A DNA stretch of 64,000 nt from Physcomitrium patens (GCF_000002425.4 NC_037253.1:17562407-17626406); one strand, 5' to 3'; counted from the stretch's first letter, positions 12,219-24,830 are shown. Made by a program: numbers and translations. Notes: a model not told the origin generated them from the letters alone.

Positions 12219-12716
12219 TGATATTACAAACATCTAATAATAATATTTTAAGAATATTCTTAAAATATTTTATCAAATTCTAAAAGATTCCTAAATATTT
12301 TAAAAAAAATTTAATAAAAGATCATAAAAAATATTCTTAAAATATTCTAAAATGTTATAAAAGATTTATAAAATATTATGGTAGATTCTAAAAAGTTTTA
12401 AAATGTTTAAAAAAATTATCTGAGAGGCTTCTTATGATTGCTTCATTTTCAAGCAATATAGGAACTTTTCAAAAATCTTCTTAAGATTGCTTTATTTTCA
12501 AGGAATATGAAAACTTCTTGAGAAGCTTCTTAATATCTAATATATATTGGAATTGAAGTTGAAGGATCTTTAGTCTCAACTACACATCTTTTAAAGCTCT
12601 AGTTCAAGACTCTTAGTGTTGATCTTGTACTCATCTTGTTTAATGAGGTTCTTATTGGCTTTCTTGTTAAAACTCTTATATTCAAATTCTTAGTTGATGT
12701 CTTGTGTAGTGTATCC
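12219..12716 (+). repeat. 3' LTR of gypsy element F
   Basis: Begins TGATATTAC directly after a purine tract (12207-12218, ttagaaggagag) and ends near 'gtatcca'. Homologous to 875-1482. Confidence 0.65.
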
Positions 12717-13120
12717 AAGATAAAACTCTTCAATGGTGAATATAAAGTTGAATTTGTATATTTAAATGATGAAGTCTTTGTCAAGCCTAAATTTTTGACT
12801 AGTGCTTATGATTATCAAGCAAATATGTACATCTTTCAATTCAAACCTAGGATGCCATTTTGCATAGTATATGGTAGAAACTATTAAAAACAATGTCTAG
12901 AAACCAAAAAACAAACAAACAACAGTAAAGGACGCATGCACAATTTGTGCTCATTTCATTATATTCTCTTTGTATCTATCAATTCTTTACTAGATTCAAT
13001 CAAAGAAAAACATCAAATAAATCATTTGGGTACACTGATACATTTGTATTATCAAAAATAATAGGGATATTATTGATATTTTAGGACATTTGAGGGATAT
13101 ATTTGATATTTTTCCAAAAC
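12717..13120. other. Intergenic, no gene recognised
   Basis: Transition from AT-rich repeat DNA to the GC-rich eEF1A island. The segment 13045-13115 resembles 150-215 (two 'ttgatattt' copies), so it may be an edge of an old small transposon. Nothing else is recognisable. Confidence 0.5.
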
Positions 13121-13521
13121 CAAAAACCAATGGGAAAGCGCTCTCTCCCATAGGAGGATTGGCCGATACAGTTGGCAGAAGTTGGATCCATCGAGGCAGC
13201 GCCACGTGGGCGCGGCGGATGGATGCTAAGACGACAAGGCATTTTCTGACCACAGATTAGGGCAAGTGATGACTCATCTGTCTATGCAACACTGACACGA
13301 ACAAGCACTGGCCTGAGCTGGCGCAATCGCCGCAAACAACAAAGCCCGCCGTTGAGAAAACTCCGCCGTCGGATTCAGCCTCGGACCAGCGCGGCTTCCA
13401 CACCCTAAGGGACAGGAGCCCTTCAAGAGGCCGCGCCGCACAGCATCCCACTTCACAGTGATCGCGAGAGGTCTCGGAGCAGAGATTTTTGTACCTATTC
13501 GCAACCTGCTTAAATTTTGAG
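13121..13521 (+). promoter_or_regulatory. eEF1A copy 1 promoter and 5' UTR exon
   Basis: A GC-rich island in AT-rich DNA. It has a CCAAT box (13127-13131), a CACGTG G-box (13203-13208) and a telo-box-like ACCCTAA (13402-13408); telo-boxes are common near plant translation-factor genes. I see no clear TATA box. The 5' UTR exon ends at 13521 before a GT donor with the context attttgag/gtatgc, which also occurs at copy 2 (56481/56482). The transcription start cannot be set from sequence alone. Confidence 0.6.
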
Positions 13522-13973
13522 GTATGCCTTCTTTCCTGCTTCTTTTTGATATTATGTCTACAAACCTCAGTCCCCTCAAAGCTGTTCATTACCTCTTCGT
13601 TGAATGTGACTTAAACATTCTGGCTAAGAGCGACCTTATCAAGTCTGCTGTCGTGGACTTCGTCGCAAGAGGTCCCCCAGGTCTTTTCCGATCACTGGCA
13701 ATGGAGTCGTCTTTGTAAGATAGTAGAAGAAGCAGTGATTCCGTCTCCGTCAGTCCTGGTTTTTTAACCTACGTGGTCTAGTCACAGTTTTTGTTAGGTC
13801 ATCCAGCTTCCCTCTTTCCCATATTTGAGATTCTACTCAACAGACACTCTTGTGTGCTGAAACGCTTTCACTTTCGTTGAGAGAAGGAGTCATAGAGGAT
13901 ATCCTTTCTCCCATAGCGATGATCAGGACTGAATTAACGGCTTTATCATTGAATGCGTTTATGTTATATGCAG
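13522..13973 (+). other. 5' UTR leader intron of eEF1A copy 1
   Basis: GTATGC donor at 13522 and TATGCAG acceptor ending at 13973, 10 nt before the ATG; 452 bp and T-rich. Plant eEF1A genes typically carry a leader intron here, which usually enhances expression. It is unlike the 337-bp leader intron of copy 2 except for about 30 nt at its 3' end. Confidence 0.8.
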
Positions 13974-13983
13974 TTAGTTCAAG

Positions 13984-15528
13984 ATGGGTAAGGAGAAGGT
14001 CCACATCAACATCGTGGTCATCGGCCACGTCGACTCCGGCAAGTCGACGACCACTGGGCACCTTATCTACAAGTTGGGAGGTATCGACAAGCGTGTGATC
14101 GAGCGTTTCGAGAAGGAGGCGGCGGAGATGAACAAGCGTTCGTTCAAGTACGCGTGGGTGCTGGACAAGCTGAAGGCAGAGCGCGAGCGTGGTATCACGA
14201 TCGATATCGCGTTGTGGAAGTTCGAGACCGTGAAGTACTACTGCACTGTTATCGACGCGCCCGGACATCGCGATTTCATCAAGAACATGATCACGGGAAC
14301 GTCGCAGGCGGACTGTGCCGTGCTGATCATCGACTCGACGACGGGAGGGTTCGAGGCCGGTATCTCGAAGGATGGGCAGACGCGTGAACACGCACTGCTG
14401 GCGTTCACTTTGGGAGTGAAGCAGATGATTTGCTGCTGCAACAAGGTGGGTTCGGGGGCATTTTGGTTGAGGTTGGGGGGTAGGGACATGGTATGGGAGC
14501 GGGGCGCGGTGGTGGCATTGGGTTGCGTTATGGACATGGCGTGGGTAATGTCGGGGGCAGACGAGTGGGGTAAGGGGTAGGGTTTTTTGCGTGCATTTTT
14601 GGGGGGCAGTGAGGTGGGCTGATGTTGGTGATGTGGAGGGTGGCAGATGGACGCGACGACCCCGAAGTACAGCAAGGCCCGATTTGAGGAGATCAGCAAG
14701 GAGGTGTCGGCGTACCTGAAGAAGGTGGGGTACAACCCGGACAAGATTCCGTTCGTGCCGATCTCAGGGTTCGAGGGTGACAACATGATCGAGAGGTCGA
14801 CGAACCTGGACTGGTACAAGGGTCCGACTCTGTTGGAGGCGTTGGACAACGTGTCGGAGCCGAAGAGGCCATCTGACAAGCCTCTGAGGCTGCCGCTTCA
14901 GGACGTGTACAAGATTGGAGGCATTGGAACTGTGCCAGTGGGACGGGTGGAGACGGGAATCATCAGGCCGGGCATGTTGGTGTGCTTCGCACCGACGGGA
15001 CTGACGACTGAGGTGAAGTCTGTGGAGATGCACCACGAGTCGATGCCCGAGGCACACCCGGGTGACAACGTTGGGTTCAACGTGAAGAATGTGGCGGTGA
15101 AGGACCTGAAGAGAGGGTACGTGGCCTCAGACTCGAAGAATGACCCTGCAAAGGAGGCAGCAAACTTTACGGCGCAGGTTATCATCATGAACCACCCGGG
15201 ACAGATCGGTAACGGTTATGCGCCAGTGCTGGATTGCCACACGTCGCACATTGCGGTGAAGTTTGCGGAGATCTTGACGAAGGTGGACAGGCGATCGGGT
15301 AAGGAGCTGGAGAAGGAGCCGAAGTTTTTGAAGAACGGAGACGCAGGGTTCGTGAAGATGATTCCGACGAAGCCGATGACGGTGGAGACGTTCGCGGAGT
15401 ACCCACCATTGGGACGGTTCGCGGTGCGGGACATGAGGCAGACGGTGGCTGTGGGTGTCATCAAGGCTGTGGAGAAGAAGGAGCCAACTGGTGCCAAGGT
15501 GACCAAGGCCGCCGCCAAGAAGAAGTAA
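13984..15528 (+). CDS. EF1A: Translation elongation factor eEF1A, copy 1 (two coding exons)
   Basis: GTP-dependent factor that delivers aminoacyl-tRNA to the ribosomal A site in the cytosol. Coding exons 13984-14445 and 14647-15528 join to 447 codons plus TAA, the normal plant length. GTPase motifs: GHVDSGKS (residues 14-21), switch I ending GITID (about 70-74), DAPGH (91-95), NKMD (153-156), then domains 2 and 3 ending in a Lys-rich tail (AAAKKK). The 201-bp intron (GT 14446, AG 14646) is phase 0 and splits NK from MD. The ATG follows the leader-intron acceptor by 10 nt. Codon use is GC-rich, unlike everything around it except copy 2. Exons and intron are identical to copy 2 (56829-58373) apart from a synonymous His codon (14028) and the stop codon. 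Confidence 0.97.
14446..14646 (+). other. Coding intron of eEF1A copy 1
   Basis: 201 bp, GTGGGT...GGCAG, unusually G-rich. It remains open in the exon 1 frame until TAG at 14578-14580, but removing it restores NKMD exactly. I see no base difference from the intron of copy 2. Confidence 0.93.
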
Positions 15529-16576
15529 ATCTCCTGGGATTGAAGAGACTTTTTATTCCTGAGTACTCGGACTTGATAATTTTTCGGAGTATATGCAGCG
15601 CATTTCGCTGATGCTTGTGGAGACTTAATTTTCATTCTTACCCGCCTGAAGATAGTCATGTAGTTCATCTTGGTGTCAGGATTATTTTAGCGAGTTCATG
15701 TCACGGATACCTTTACTATTTCCTGAGTTCTCCTTTAATGCCCTCTGTCATATCCCGAATACTTGACATGTTTCCGTTCAAGTTCATTCGTTGACCGTCT
15801 TGATTCCATGGTTGTTTTGATATGCTCGACAGAATATGTCAATTCTGTTGTCGACGTTACAGTTTGTCTGTTGATTGAGCCCCTCTATGTTATCATTTTA
15901 CAATTACTGTGAAGTTTGACTGAAGAAAATCCTTTTTTTTTTTGCCTCGTTCTGTAACATATTCTCGGCGCTAATCCCCGTGATATTGCATCTTTTATCC
16001 TGTTCCAAAGAAACATGTTTTTTATCTCTATCTTTGTACAGTTCCCGGCAAATTTTTTATTACCCCCATCTACACCTAAACTACCTCTCCTAATCAATAA
16101 ATTACCTGAGATGAATGATATTCTTCCTCGAGAATTATTCAATGAAACATTTGTAATTTACGAGTTGCAATGTAGAAATTTAGGAGGAAGAGTTGAAATA
16201 GAGTCGGCTATTTAAATTCAAAGGAATTCTTTGTGTGCTGTCGTTATGAAGTAAACGGCAACGGCCAAATAGATCTTTAATCAACTGATAAGATGCTGTC
16301 ACTTTAATTATCATCTTTGTCCATTTGAATTTCTAAATATTCAGCAAACTCAAATCTGCAACACCTATTTAACTGTCTTCTTTACTTTCGGCACTTTTTG
16401 AATGGAATCATATGGTTTTTTGTAGAAGGTTTTGTCCAAAGAAAATTAAATTGCACTTTGAAACTGTAAATCAATCCGCATGTTCTACCCTTGTATTGCC
16501 TTGTGATATATAATCCTTTCTTGTTCTTTATAATTCTCAAATGGTGAAGATTTGATTTTTGAAGGTAGTGATCTAT
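15529..16576 (+). other. 3' UTR and downstream flank of eEF1A copy 1
   Basis: Moderate GC, falling toward 16500. It has no similarity to the flank of copy 2: the match ends within the stop codon. Candidate poly(A)-type signals are weak (an AATAAA at 16095-16100 is over 500 nt downstream). No further gene is recognisable. Simple T- and A-runs lie at about 15930-15943 and 16579-16603. Confidence 0.5.
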
Positions 16577-16975
16577 TGAAAAAAAAAAAAAAAAAAAAAA
16601 AAAGGAATTTTGAAGTCACAATATATAGCATTAATAAGGTTTGTACACAAGGAAATTATGGAATAAAATAACTCATACTTCTATAATGCATTTCTTATAG
16701 GTGGTAGCTATTGCTTTGTTGGACAATTTTTATCTTTGATGAATACATCTATCTAACATTTTATCGATACTTTCTATTAAATATCTTATCTTCTATAAGA
16801 ATATGCCTTTAATATATCTTCTATACCTTTAAGATCCTTTGTTTGTTCATCTACCTTGTGTCTTGGCGTTTTTACATACCAAAAGCCTATTCTTTGATCA
16901 ATAGCAACTTACTTAAGATAATAGCTTCTAAAAGGTAATTTATTCTACTTTCACTTTTATTTACTTACTTTAACA
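16577..16975 (-). repeat. 3' LTR of a Ty1/copia element
   Basis: Read on the minus strand it starts TGTTAAAG next to a short purine tract (tagaag) and ends CA at 16577, just before ATAGA. Its last 70 nt (on the + strand, after an expanded A-run at 16579-16603) match the U5 end at 50801-50850, including 'ttgaagtcacaata'. The adjacent copia RNase H end (16987) fixes its role as a 3' LTR. Confidence 0.65.
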
Positions 16976-16986
16976 CTTCTACTTTG

Positions 16987-19696
16987 CTATGGATCAAAGG
17001 CTTTCAATCTTAATATGTGATGTCTATCATTTATTAATCCCTTTGCCAACAAATCAGCAAGCATGTCTTCCATTATACAATACTTCATATCAATTACTTC
17101 CATTTCAATCTTTTTTCTTGTGAAGTGATGTTGAATGTCATTGTATTTGGTCTTTAAATGATGCTTTGGATTCTTTGTAAATCTAAAACATTCTTGATTG
17201 TTATATTCCATTGGAATTGCTTATGTTTGCACTACTTCAATGTCTTCCAAAAGTTGTCTTAGCCATATTGTCTCCATTCTATTATAGCTTGCTGCCATGT
17301 ACTTGGGTTCTATTGTTGATCTTACAATTGTTGGTTATATCTTGCAATTCCATGAAATAGCCCTGATTCCAATAGAAAATACATACTCTATTGTTGACCT
17401 TTTATTATTTGCATCTCCACTCCTATCTACATCAGAATAATCATGCAAAGTAATGTTATTATCTCTAAGACTTAATTTGAAATGCAAAATACCTTTTAAG
17501 TACTTCATGATTGTTTTGATGGTTGCTCAATGGATTGATTCAACCTTTGACATGTGTTGGCTCACAATACTTATGACATATGCAAGATTCACTCTTGTGC
17601 CAACCATTGTATATATAAATGAGTCCACTACTGCTTTATGTGGAACACCTTGCATTTGACCTTTAATTCAAGCAAATTCTTCATCCGTAAACTTTATTAA
17701 CTTCAAATTGGCCTCTAAAGGTATTTTAATAGGCCTACCCTCTTCCATATTGAATTGTTTCAATACCTCTTCAATATACTTATTTTTGCTCATTGTAATG
17801 GTCTTCTTAGTATAACCTCTCACAAATTCTACTTCTAAATAATAGTGAAGATTTTCCAAATCACTCATCTCATACTCATTTTCTAATTTTGCCTTCAATC
17901 AATCCAATATCTTCAAGGTATTGGTTAAGATGATCAAATTATCAACAGAGAGAATGACAATTAATATAAATTTATTTGATTGCATGACATTCATATAATG
18001 ATTAGCCTTACTTCTTTTAAATCTTTCATTTACAACAAATGTGTCAATACATTTATACTATACTTTTGGTGATTGCTTGAGCCTACAAAAAGATTTCTTC
18101 AACTATAAACAAGATATTGTTTGTCTTTTTCAACAAATCCTTGTAGTTTAACCATGTAGATGTCATTTTCCAAGCTTCTATTTAAGAAAGCCATTTTCAC
18201 ATCTATTTAATGCATCTTTGAGTCCAATATTGTCTTAATTGCCACCATAATTCTAATGGTGTTGAATTTGGATGTGAGAGCAAATGTCTCATTGAAAACA
18301 ATATCAGCAACTTGTGAGTAGCTTTTACCAACCAATCTAACATTGTATCTCATAATATTGCCTATAATATCTTTCTTGGATCTAAGTACTCACTTATAAC
18401 CAATTGAAGATTGATTTTGTGGAAGTTGAGTCATTTTCCATGTTTCATTGTTCATGAATGATTTATACTCTTCTTCCATGGTATTTTTCTACTTCATTGC
18501 ATCCATGGACTTTATTACATCATCAAACTCAATGGATCAATAAAAAGTGTAATATTGATATGTTGTTCACTTACTTGAAGAAAGATGTGATTTATCCACT
18601 ATTTACCAAAATTTTTTCTATCTCTCAAAAGATATATCCCTTCATTTGATGAAGATTCATCTTCTTGCATTCTAAAAATTCTTGCAACCTTCTTCTTTCT
18701 TAAAGCTCGTCTCTTTACATTTAGTACTTGATACTCTCCATCATTATCATCTTCAACATCTTAATTGTCTTCATTGTTGGTCTAGTAATTATAGACATAC
18801 TTTGATCTATCTTCATTGACTCTCTATCTTGATTTGTATATCTACTATCTTCATTGTCATCATCTTTTTCTTCATTCTTTGCTAAAATTAAAAATAAATG
18901 AAACAAAAATACCATTACTTCTACTTAGACACATTTCAAAGTATTCATAAGTATTCTTATGCTCTAAAAACTCTACATTACAACTCTTAATGATCTTCTT
19001 GGTTTCTAAACGTATTAGCCTATATACCTTTGTATCTTCATAATATCCAAAATATACATATTTTGTATCTTTTGTATCAAATTTGGACCTCATATAATCT
19101 CGTACTTTTGCATAAGCAATACATCCAAAAATCCTCATGTGTGAAACAAAAGGTTTCTTGTCACTCTAAATTCCTTGTAGAGTTATTGATTTCAATGCTC
19201 TTCCGTGGCCTTTTTTCTTCTATATACTATAATAACCATGGCTTCCGCCCAATATTCATATCCAAGGTTTTGTGCATAAAGCATACTTCTTGCCATCTCC
19301 AAAAAAGTGTAATTTATTCTTTTAGTAATTCCATTTTATTGTGGAGTGTATAGAATAGAAGATTGTCTTGCAATGCCTTGTATCTTCAAAAAGTCATCAA
19401 AATGCATTGACATATATTTAGCCCTATTTTCCATGTACAACACTTTAATCTTGCATTCACATTATTTTTTCACAAGTATCTTAAATTCCTCAAATCTTAA
19501 GAAATATTCATTCTTAGCTTTAATGATGTATATCAACACCTATTTTGAAAAATCATCAATAAATATGACAAAGTACCTTGCTCTTCCAATTAATGGCATC
19601 TTTATCAGTCTACAAATATTAGAATGTATAATTTGCAACAATTTGCTAGCATATATTATAACTCTATTTGAAATTGAAGCCATTTATTGTTGACCT
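16987..19696 (-). pseudogene. Ty1/copia pol remnant (integrase, RT, RNase H)
   Basis: Minus-strand pieces in copia order. Integrase core near 19540-19600 (FVIFIDDFSK); integrase C-terminal part at 19138-18872 (FGCIAYAKV, KYVYFGYYED); RT near 18450-17900, where the YVDD site reads SVDN (about 17930-17960), so it is catalytically dead; RT end at 17898-17668 (MSDLENLHYYLEVEF, KNKYIEEVLKQFNME); RNase H end at 17211-16987 (MLADLLAKGL). Integrase before RT is the diagnostic copia order. Gag and protease are missing here because element G begins at 19697; related copia 5' sequence lies at 50050-51060. Confidence 0.85.
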
Positions 19697-20173
19697 TGAC
19701 ATATTTTTTTATTCTAATATTTACTTATATAATTAAGCAAAAAAAAGTGAAAGTAGATTTATTTCACAATATTTTCTAAAAAAGCTTTCTAAAAGCTTTA
19801 TGGATACTACTTTGACTTTACATGTATTTATAGTTGATTAATAGGTTAAATACTTGGTCAACAAGTTAATTATGTATGAATAGCTTGCAAAACAAGCTAA
19901 CTATGTAGTGCACATATAAAAAACTTCTCTTCTAAGTTAAAATATATGTCTTATAAAATCAACATATTTTGGAGGTCGTTTAGAATATTGCAACATAGTT
20001 CTTAGTTAGATAGTATATATGGAGGCAAGAGTGAAGCCTTTTTCAATCTTGACAATGCCTTTTTAGCCCTCAGTCTTATTTTAAGTCTTTTTAGTCTTTT
20101 TGTCTTTGGCAATAATCATTCTTGTTCAAAATATTATCAACTTTGAGTCTTTTTTTAGTTTTTTCAAGTGACA
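19697..20173 (+). repeat. 5' LTR of element G
   Basis: 477 bp; TGACAT... to ...GTGACA. Similar to the A and B LTRs throughout, with the conserved block 'agttagatagtatatat' (TATA from 20014). At +31 nt the start motif reads AATCTTGACAA (20045-20055), two changes from ACTCTTGTCAA. The sequence right after the LTR is CAAGAGTGTATCG. Confidence 0.75.
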
Positions 20174-20479
20174 CAAGAGTGTATCGAGGATTTTTGTTTC
20201 GAAGATTCATATTCTTGATAGTTTGAGAAGAATTTTAACTTATTATTTTTGTCATGTTTTAAAAAGTGAGTGGATTAATCTACTTCTATTGTTGTATTTT
20301 GAAAGTTATAGATTATCCACTTTTAAACAAATTGTTTAGTTTTCTAACATTGATTATTTTTTTAAAGAAAGCAGATATCTTTCTTTATAGGAATTTTTAT
20401 TTTATATTAGAGGTTACAGATTATCTTCTTTTTATTTGACTTGTGAATTTATTAAGTTATTTGAAATAGAAGAAAAAAT

Positions 20480-20953
20480 CATAGATGCTATACTTGGTAG
20501 AAGTGAAAACAGATTTGCATCTATTATAGATTTGACAAACTTGTCAATACTTTTAAGGTCGAAATTTCACACATCACCAATGCCACCCATAGAAACACTA
20601 ATCCTATAGTTAGAGAAGAAGTTCAAAGTATACATCAAGAAGTTTTGTAGTTGAAGGAAGCAAATATATCAACATCATAACCAAATCCAAAAAAATTATA
20701 CTTCTAAAAATACAATGGGAACAAGAATTAGTAAGCTTGAGAAGTTTGTTGGAATAAGATCAAAATTTTGAAGATTTTTGCAACAAGTCAAGCTCTAACT
20801 AAGGTTGTATTTCTTCTAATATCTTGATGTATTTACTCAAGTTGGATTCATAGGCGCACTTCTATTTGGAAGTGCTCTCTCTTTGTTTATATCTTTGATA
20901 GAAAAGATTCACGACTCCTTTATGATTTGAATTCATTTATAAAAGTATTTATG
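20480..20953 (+). pseudogene. gag remnant of element G, N-terminal part
   Basis: Decayed gag with readable fragments such as VGFIGALLFGSALSLF, equivalent to VRFIGTLLSGSALSWF of element B. It is interrupted at ATGG (20950-20953) by R1 and resumes at 22275 with the same four bases. Confidence 0.65.
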
Positions 20954-22274
20954 GTGTCATATTGTGACACGATTATATGGTAAAAATATGACTAAAAATG
21001 ATTTTTTAATTAATATTCTATTATATTAGCTCAATAAGAATTCAAAATATTTTAATAAGGCTTTTATGAAAGTCTCTTAGCCTATTTTTTTTTAAATAAA
21101 AAATAGATAAAAGTTAATTATTAATTTACCTTCTAAGATATAGAAACTCTTTTACTACCTAAGAAAGGCCATAAATTATTAAAATCAGAATAGAAGATGT
21201 AAATGGTTGGTATGTTTGATACTATGATCAAGTTGAGAGTAGGATTGGACTAAAAAATCCTTAGGATAGATTAGATTGATACCCGGAGGTCGATCATTTG
21301 TGAGACATGGTCAAAATCAGACCTTTGGTCACTAAAACGACTGCTTAGGATAAATTAAGATGGCATTAGAAGATCACGGATCAGAATTTGAGAGCTAACT
21401 TAAAGCTCTTTTCAATGGCATAAGGATTTTTTTGGTAGGATTTTTGAAGATTTGACAATTTTTGTTCAAGATCAAGGTTTGTATTGGTGATTTGGAATTT
21501 ATATAATATAATTAGGGCTAGCAATTTTGGCTAGTTCATGCAATTGATATAACATCTAAGTTTCAAAAGTTGATATTATTTGGATTATTAGATGCACTAA
21601 GTATATAAAAAATTTTGTGATAACCTAATGATGTGGTTTAGAGATATTTGGTTTTTAGCACAAGAAGATTTTGGAAGTTGGTAGGTTGGAGTTGAGTAGG
21701 ATTTTTGTGATATTTGGAGATCTACTAGTTAGATGAAGATGAAATTTGGCATGGTGTTGAAGGACTTGAAGATCAAGATGCATACCAATTTTGAATCAAA
21801 GGTATTAGTTGGAGAAGGAGAAATCATTGCTAGGGTTTTTGCTTCACTTTTCAAGTTGGCATCCGAATGACATCAGTGCAATATTTGGAGGTTTTCTCAC
21901 GATTTATAAGTTGGATTGAGCTAAAAATTCTTGAGCATATAGAAGACTTACATTGACAATTATATGCAAAATTTTACATCAAATCGACACTCAAATTAGA
22001 AGTTACAGCTTACTAAAGCTCATTGATTAGGATTGGGACTTATAAAAAAAATCTGAATTGCTTAAATATGAAAGTAACAAGATAGTTGAGGTTTATGTAT
22101 GATTAAGGTTACTAAGAAGAGTGTTTTTTAGCACTTTTGAATTAAAATTTGGATTATATTCTTCTCATATGGATGAAACCTATTAGGATTTTTTGGATGT
22201 TTGTTAAAAATAACCTCATATTTGACAACTAGGTGCTTGGTAAATTCCTAAGCAAGAAAACATGTAATACGACA
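20954..22274 (+). repeat. R1: solo LTR in gag of element G
   Basis: 1321 bp, TGTCAT...ACGACA, flanked by the 4-bp duplication ATGG (20950-20953, 22275-22278). It contains blocks shared with R3 (for example 'tagttcatgcaattgat' at 21531) and weaker blocks shared with R2 and R4, such as a 'gatacccgga' start near 21280 and the 3' end 'cctaagcaag'. No coding capacity. It is interpreted as a solo LTR because gag continues on both sides. Confidence 0.7.
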
Positions 22275-22800
22275 ATGGCCACATTCAAAGAAAATGATTA
22301 AACAAAGATTAAGCTCTTATCTTTAGGATAAGAATCATAGTTAGCCATTATATATGCTATTGAATTCTAAAACCTTCCTTGCGATGTGGGCTTGAATGAC
22401 AAAGCCTTTATCAATCAATTTTAATAGGGATTGAAGTATAATGTCAAACATTTGTTATTGACAATGCCAAAAGAAAAATCTTTGAAAAAATTTATTGCTT
22501 AAGCCTTTGCATATGATAATTGATTATTTGAAAGACATCAAGAGTAAAGACTTGGCTGAAGAAGAACAAATCAAGTAATAATGGCAATTGTTAAGTTTTC
22601 AAGAATTTATTTATCAAGGTTTGAAACAATACAAATTGATATGGTATATTTTAAATCCCTCAAAAAGTAGGAGAAGACTTAATATTATTAAGAAAATTTG
22701 TGCTTACATTAAAGAGAAGCTCAATACACTCTTCAATATTGTCAAAAAAAGCAATACAATCACAAAATAAGGAAGATGATTATCAAAGAAGATAATGTAT
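22275..22800 (+). pseudogene. gag remnant of element G, C-terminal part
   Basis: Continues gag after R1. Fragments near 22390-22540 (DKAFINQF, NVKHLLLTMPKEKSL, AYDN) match the family positions AALVSQFLYGL, EVKKLMLNLPDPQTL and VKCDN. Stops are frequent and the zinc knuckle is not recognisable. Confidence 0.6.
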
Positions 22801-22879
22801 TAGAAAATAAGTTTTTCTAGCTATAATAGGGACTATGTAATTAAAATCATATGCAATACCTACTAAAGATCTTATTCTC

Positions 22880-24830
22880 AATTCAGATCTATCACCTTAT
22901 TTTATAATAGATGGATATTTAGGATCTATAAATTACAAAGTCTTTGCCTTATTACATTTAGGAGCCTTAACTTATATTATAGATAATTTTTTTTAAAAAA
23001 AATAAGAAATATCTTTAGTCAAGAAAATTAAATCCATATATGTAGAAGTCATATATAGTCATTTGCTATCTTCTAAAGATGTTATTCATGAAATTATTCC
23101 TTTAAATATAGCAATTAAAGATCATAATAGTATAATAATATTTAATGTAATAAAATCTTCCTTTAATCCAATTATTTTAGGATTATTATAGTTAAAAAAA
23201 TATAAAATTCAAATAGATTGGATTTTTTATAACCTAATTTTTTTTTATAGTTAAATCTAAAATTCTATCAGTCAGGTAGAAATACATAAGTCTAATATAT
23301 TCAAACTCTTATTAGTACATATAAAAGATTTCATGTATGCTACAAAGAAAGATCATCTTTTGTTATATATGGCATACCTATTTTTGATAGTGTAAAGATA
23401 CTAAGTAGTATTTGTAGCCAATATCAAGATTTTTAGGACGTTTTTTTAAAAAAAAATACAGATATTTTTTTAGAACATTGATTTTATGATTATTCAATTG
23501 ATTTGCAAAAAAGAGCTCAAGTGCCATTTCGATCAATCTTCAACTTATTGTAAAATGAATTGATTGTATCAAATAAATATATTAATGAGAACTTGGCTAA
23601 AAACTTCATATACTATTGAAAACTTCCAACAATAGCTCATATCTTATTTTTAAAGAAAAATAATGGATCTTTGTTGATGTGTATAGATTATCAAAGATTT
23701 AACAAGATCACCATCAATAATAAGTATTTCCTATCTTTATTTTTAATACTTCTTGGCCAATTCAATCAAACAAAAATCTATATAAAAATAGATCTATGAA
23801 GAATATATAACTTGATTCTCATTTAAAAAAGAAATGAATTAAAGATTGTTTTTTAAATTAAGTATGGATATTTTGAATATAATCTTATGCCTTTTGGATT
23901 CACAAACATATCAACAGCTTGTCAATATTTTATGAATAATGTTTTTTTGTGAATTCTTTAATGATTTTGTGGTCTACTATATAGATGACTTTCTAATCTA
24001 TTCTAAGAATTTAGAAAAATATGAACTTCATATTTGTCATATATTACAAAAAATTAAAGATATAGGATTATATGCCAAGATGGAAAAGTATATATTCTAT
24101 ACTACTTAAGTTGATTTTTTAGGATACATCATTTTTAACAAAGGTTTAATAATAGATCTAAAGAAGATCCAAAGTATCATAGATTGAAAGATTCTAAAAA
24201 TATTAAAGAATGTAAAATGCTTTTTGAACTTAATCAATTATTATTAAATCTTCATCAAGAACCTTTTTCAAGTTGCAGCCTCACTTATATATTTGACTTC
24301 TAAAGACAAATTTGAATAGAGCACAAAAGCTAAAGCAACTTTTGAAGTCTTAAAAAAATATTTATTTCTGCATCAATCTTATATCACATCAATTTTTTCA
24401 AGGCATTTTTCATAGAAATAGAGACATCAAACTTTGTTATCAATGCAATTTTGTCACAAATGGAAGCACATGATAAGTTTCACTTGATAGCTTTTTATTC
24501 TTGGAAATTTTCAATAACTAAGTTTAACTATAAGATCCATGACAAAGAGCTTCTTACAATTGTGGATTCATTTCAAAAATGGTGTCATGATTTAAAAGGC
24601 GCCTTGAATCTAATCATCATATATATAATTCATAAGAATCTTACGTATTTCATATTAATAGCCAAGCTTGCTCGAGCATGTTTTTATAAAGATTTGATTT
24701 CAAAATTATTTGTCAATTCAAAAAAAAATAAGGTTTATCAAATGCCATTTTTACATGTTTTTATCTTACATCAAAAGAAAAAGATGCATCTTTTGATCAA
24801 CAAAGAACAATTTTCTTGAAGTTGGAGCAA
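22880..24830 (+). pseudogene. protease-RT-RNase H remnant of element G
   Basis: The protease region near 22900-23230 reads FALLHLGALTYIID; DSG is lost. RT is at about 23580-24220 with a palm site YYIDDFLIYS; the Trp codon of the family's MDWK motif is TGA. RNase H at about 24400-24640 includes SQMEAHDKFHLIAFYSWKF and IHDKELLTIVDSFQKW, open from 24451. All parts contain stops or frameshifts. Confidence 0.75.

Larger units (their letters stand above)
875..12716 (+). mobile_element. Ty3/gypsy element F, old and decayed, split by element C
   Basis: Two related LTRs (875-1482 and 12219-12716) bracket a decayed gag (1631-2712) and a decayed protease-RT-RNase H-integrase-chromodomain region (8881-12120), all on the + strand. 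Between them lies element C, flanked by a perfect 5-bp duplication CTTTC, so C inserted into F. Without C the element is about 5.7 kb, a normal size for a chromovirus. Its pol is clearly related to that of A, B and C, but its LTR is a different sequence. Stops occur every few codons, mostly at former Trp, Gln and Arg codons, the C-to-T or G-to-A pattern expected of methylated silent DNA. No clean TSD was found. Confidence 0.75.

Noticed and set aside
13257-13589. Minus-strand open frames of about 100 codons upstream of eEF1A copy 1
   Set aside because: They overlap the GC-rich promoter and 5' UTR, have no domain and overlap one another in different frames; chance openness in GC-rich DNA.
13984-14580. 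Open frame of 198 codons at the start of each eEF1A gene
   Set aside because: Its last 44 codons are read-through into the GT-AG intron; splicing at 14445/14647 restores NKMD and a full-length eEF1A.
13837-15668. Long antisense frames across both eEF1A genes
   Set aside because: GC-rich, low-stop shadow frames; identical in both copies only because the coding strand is identical.
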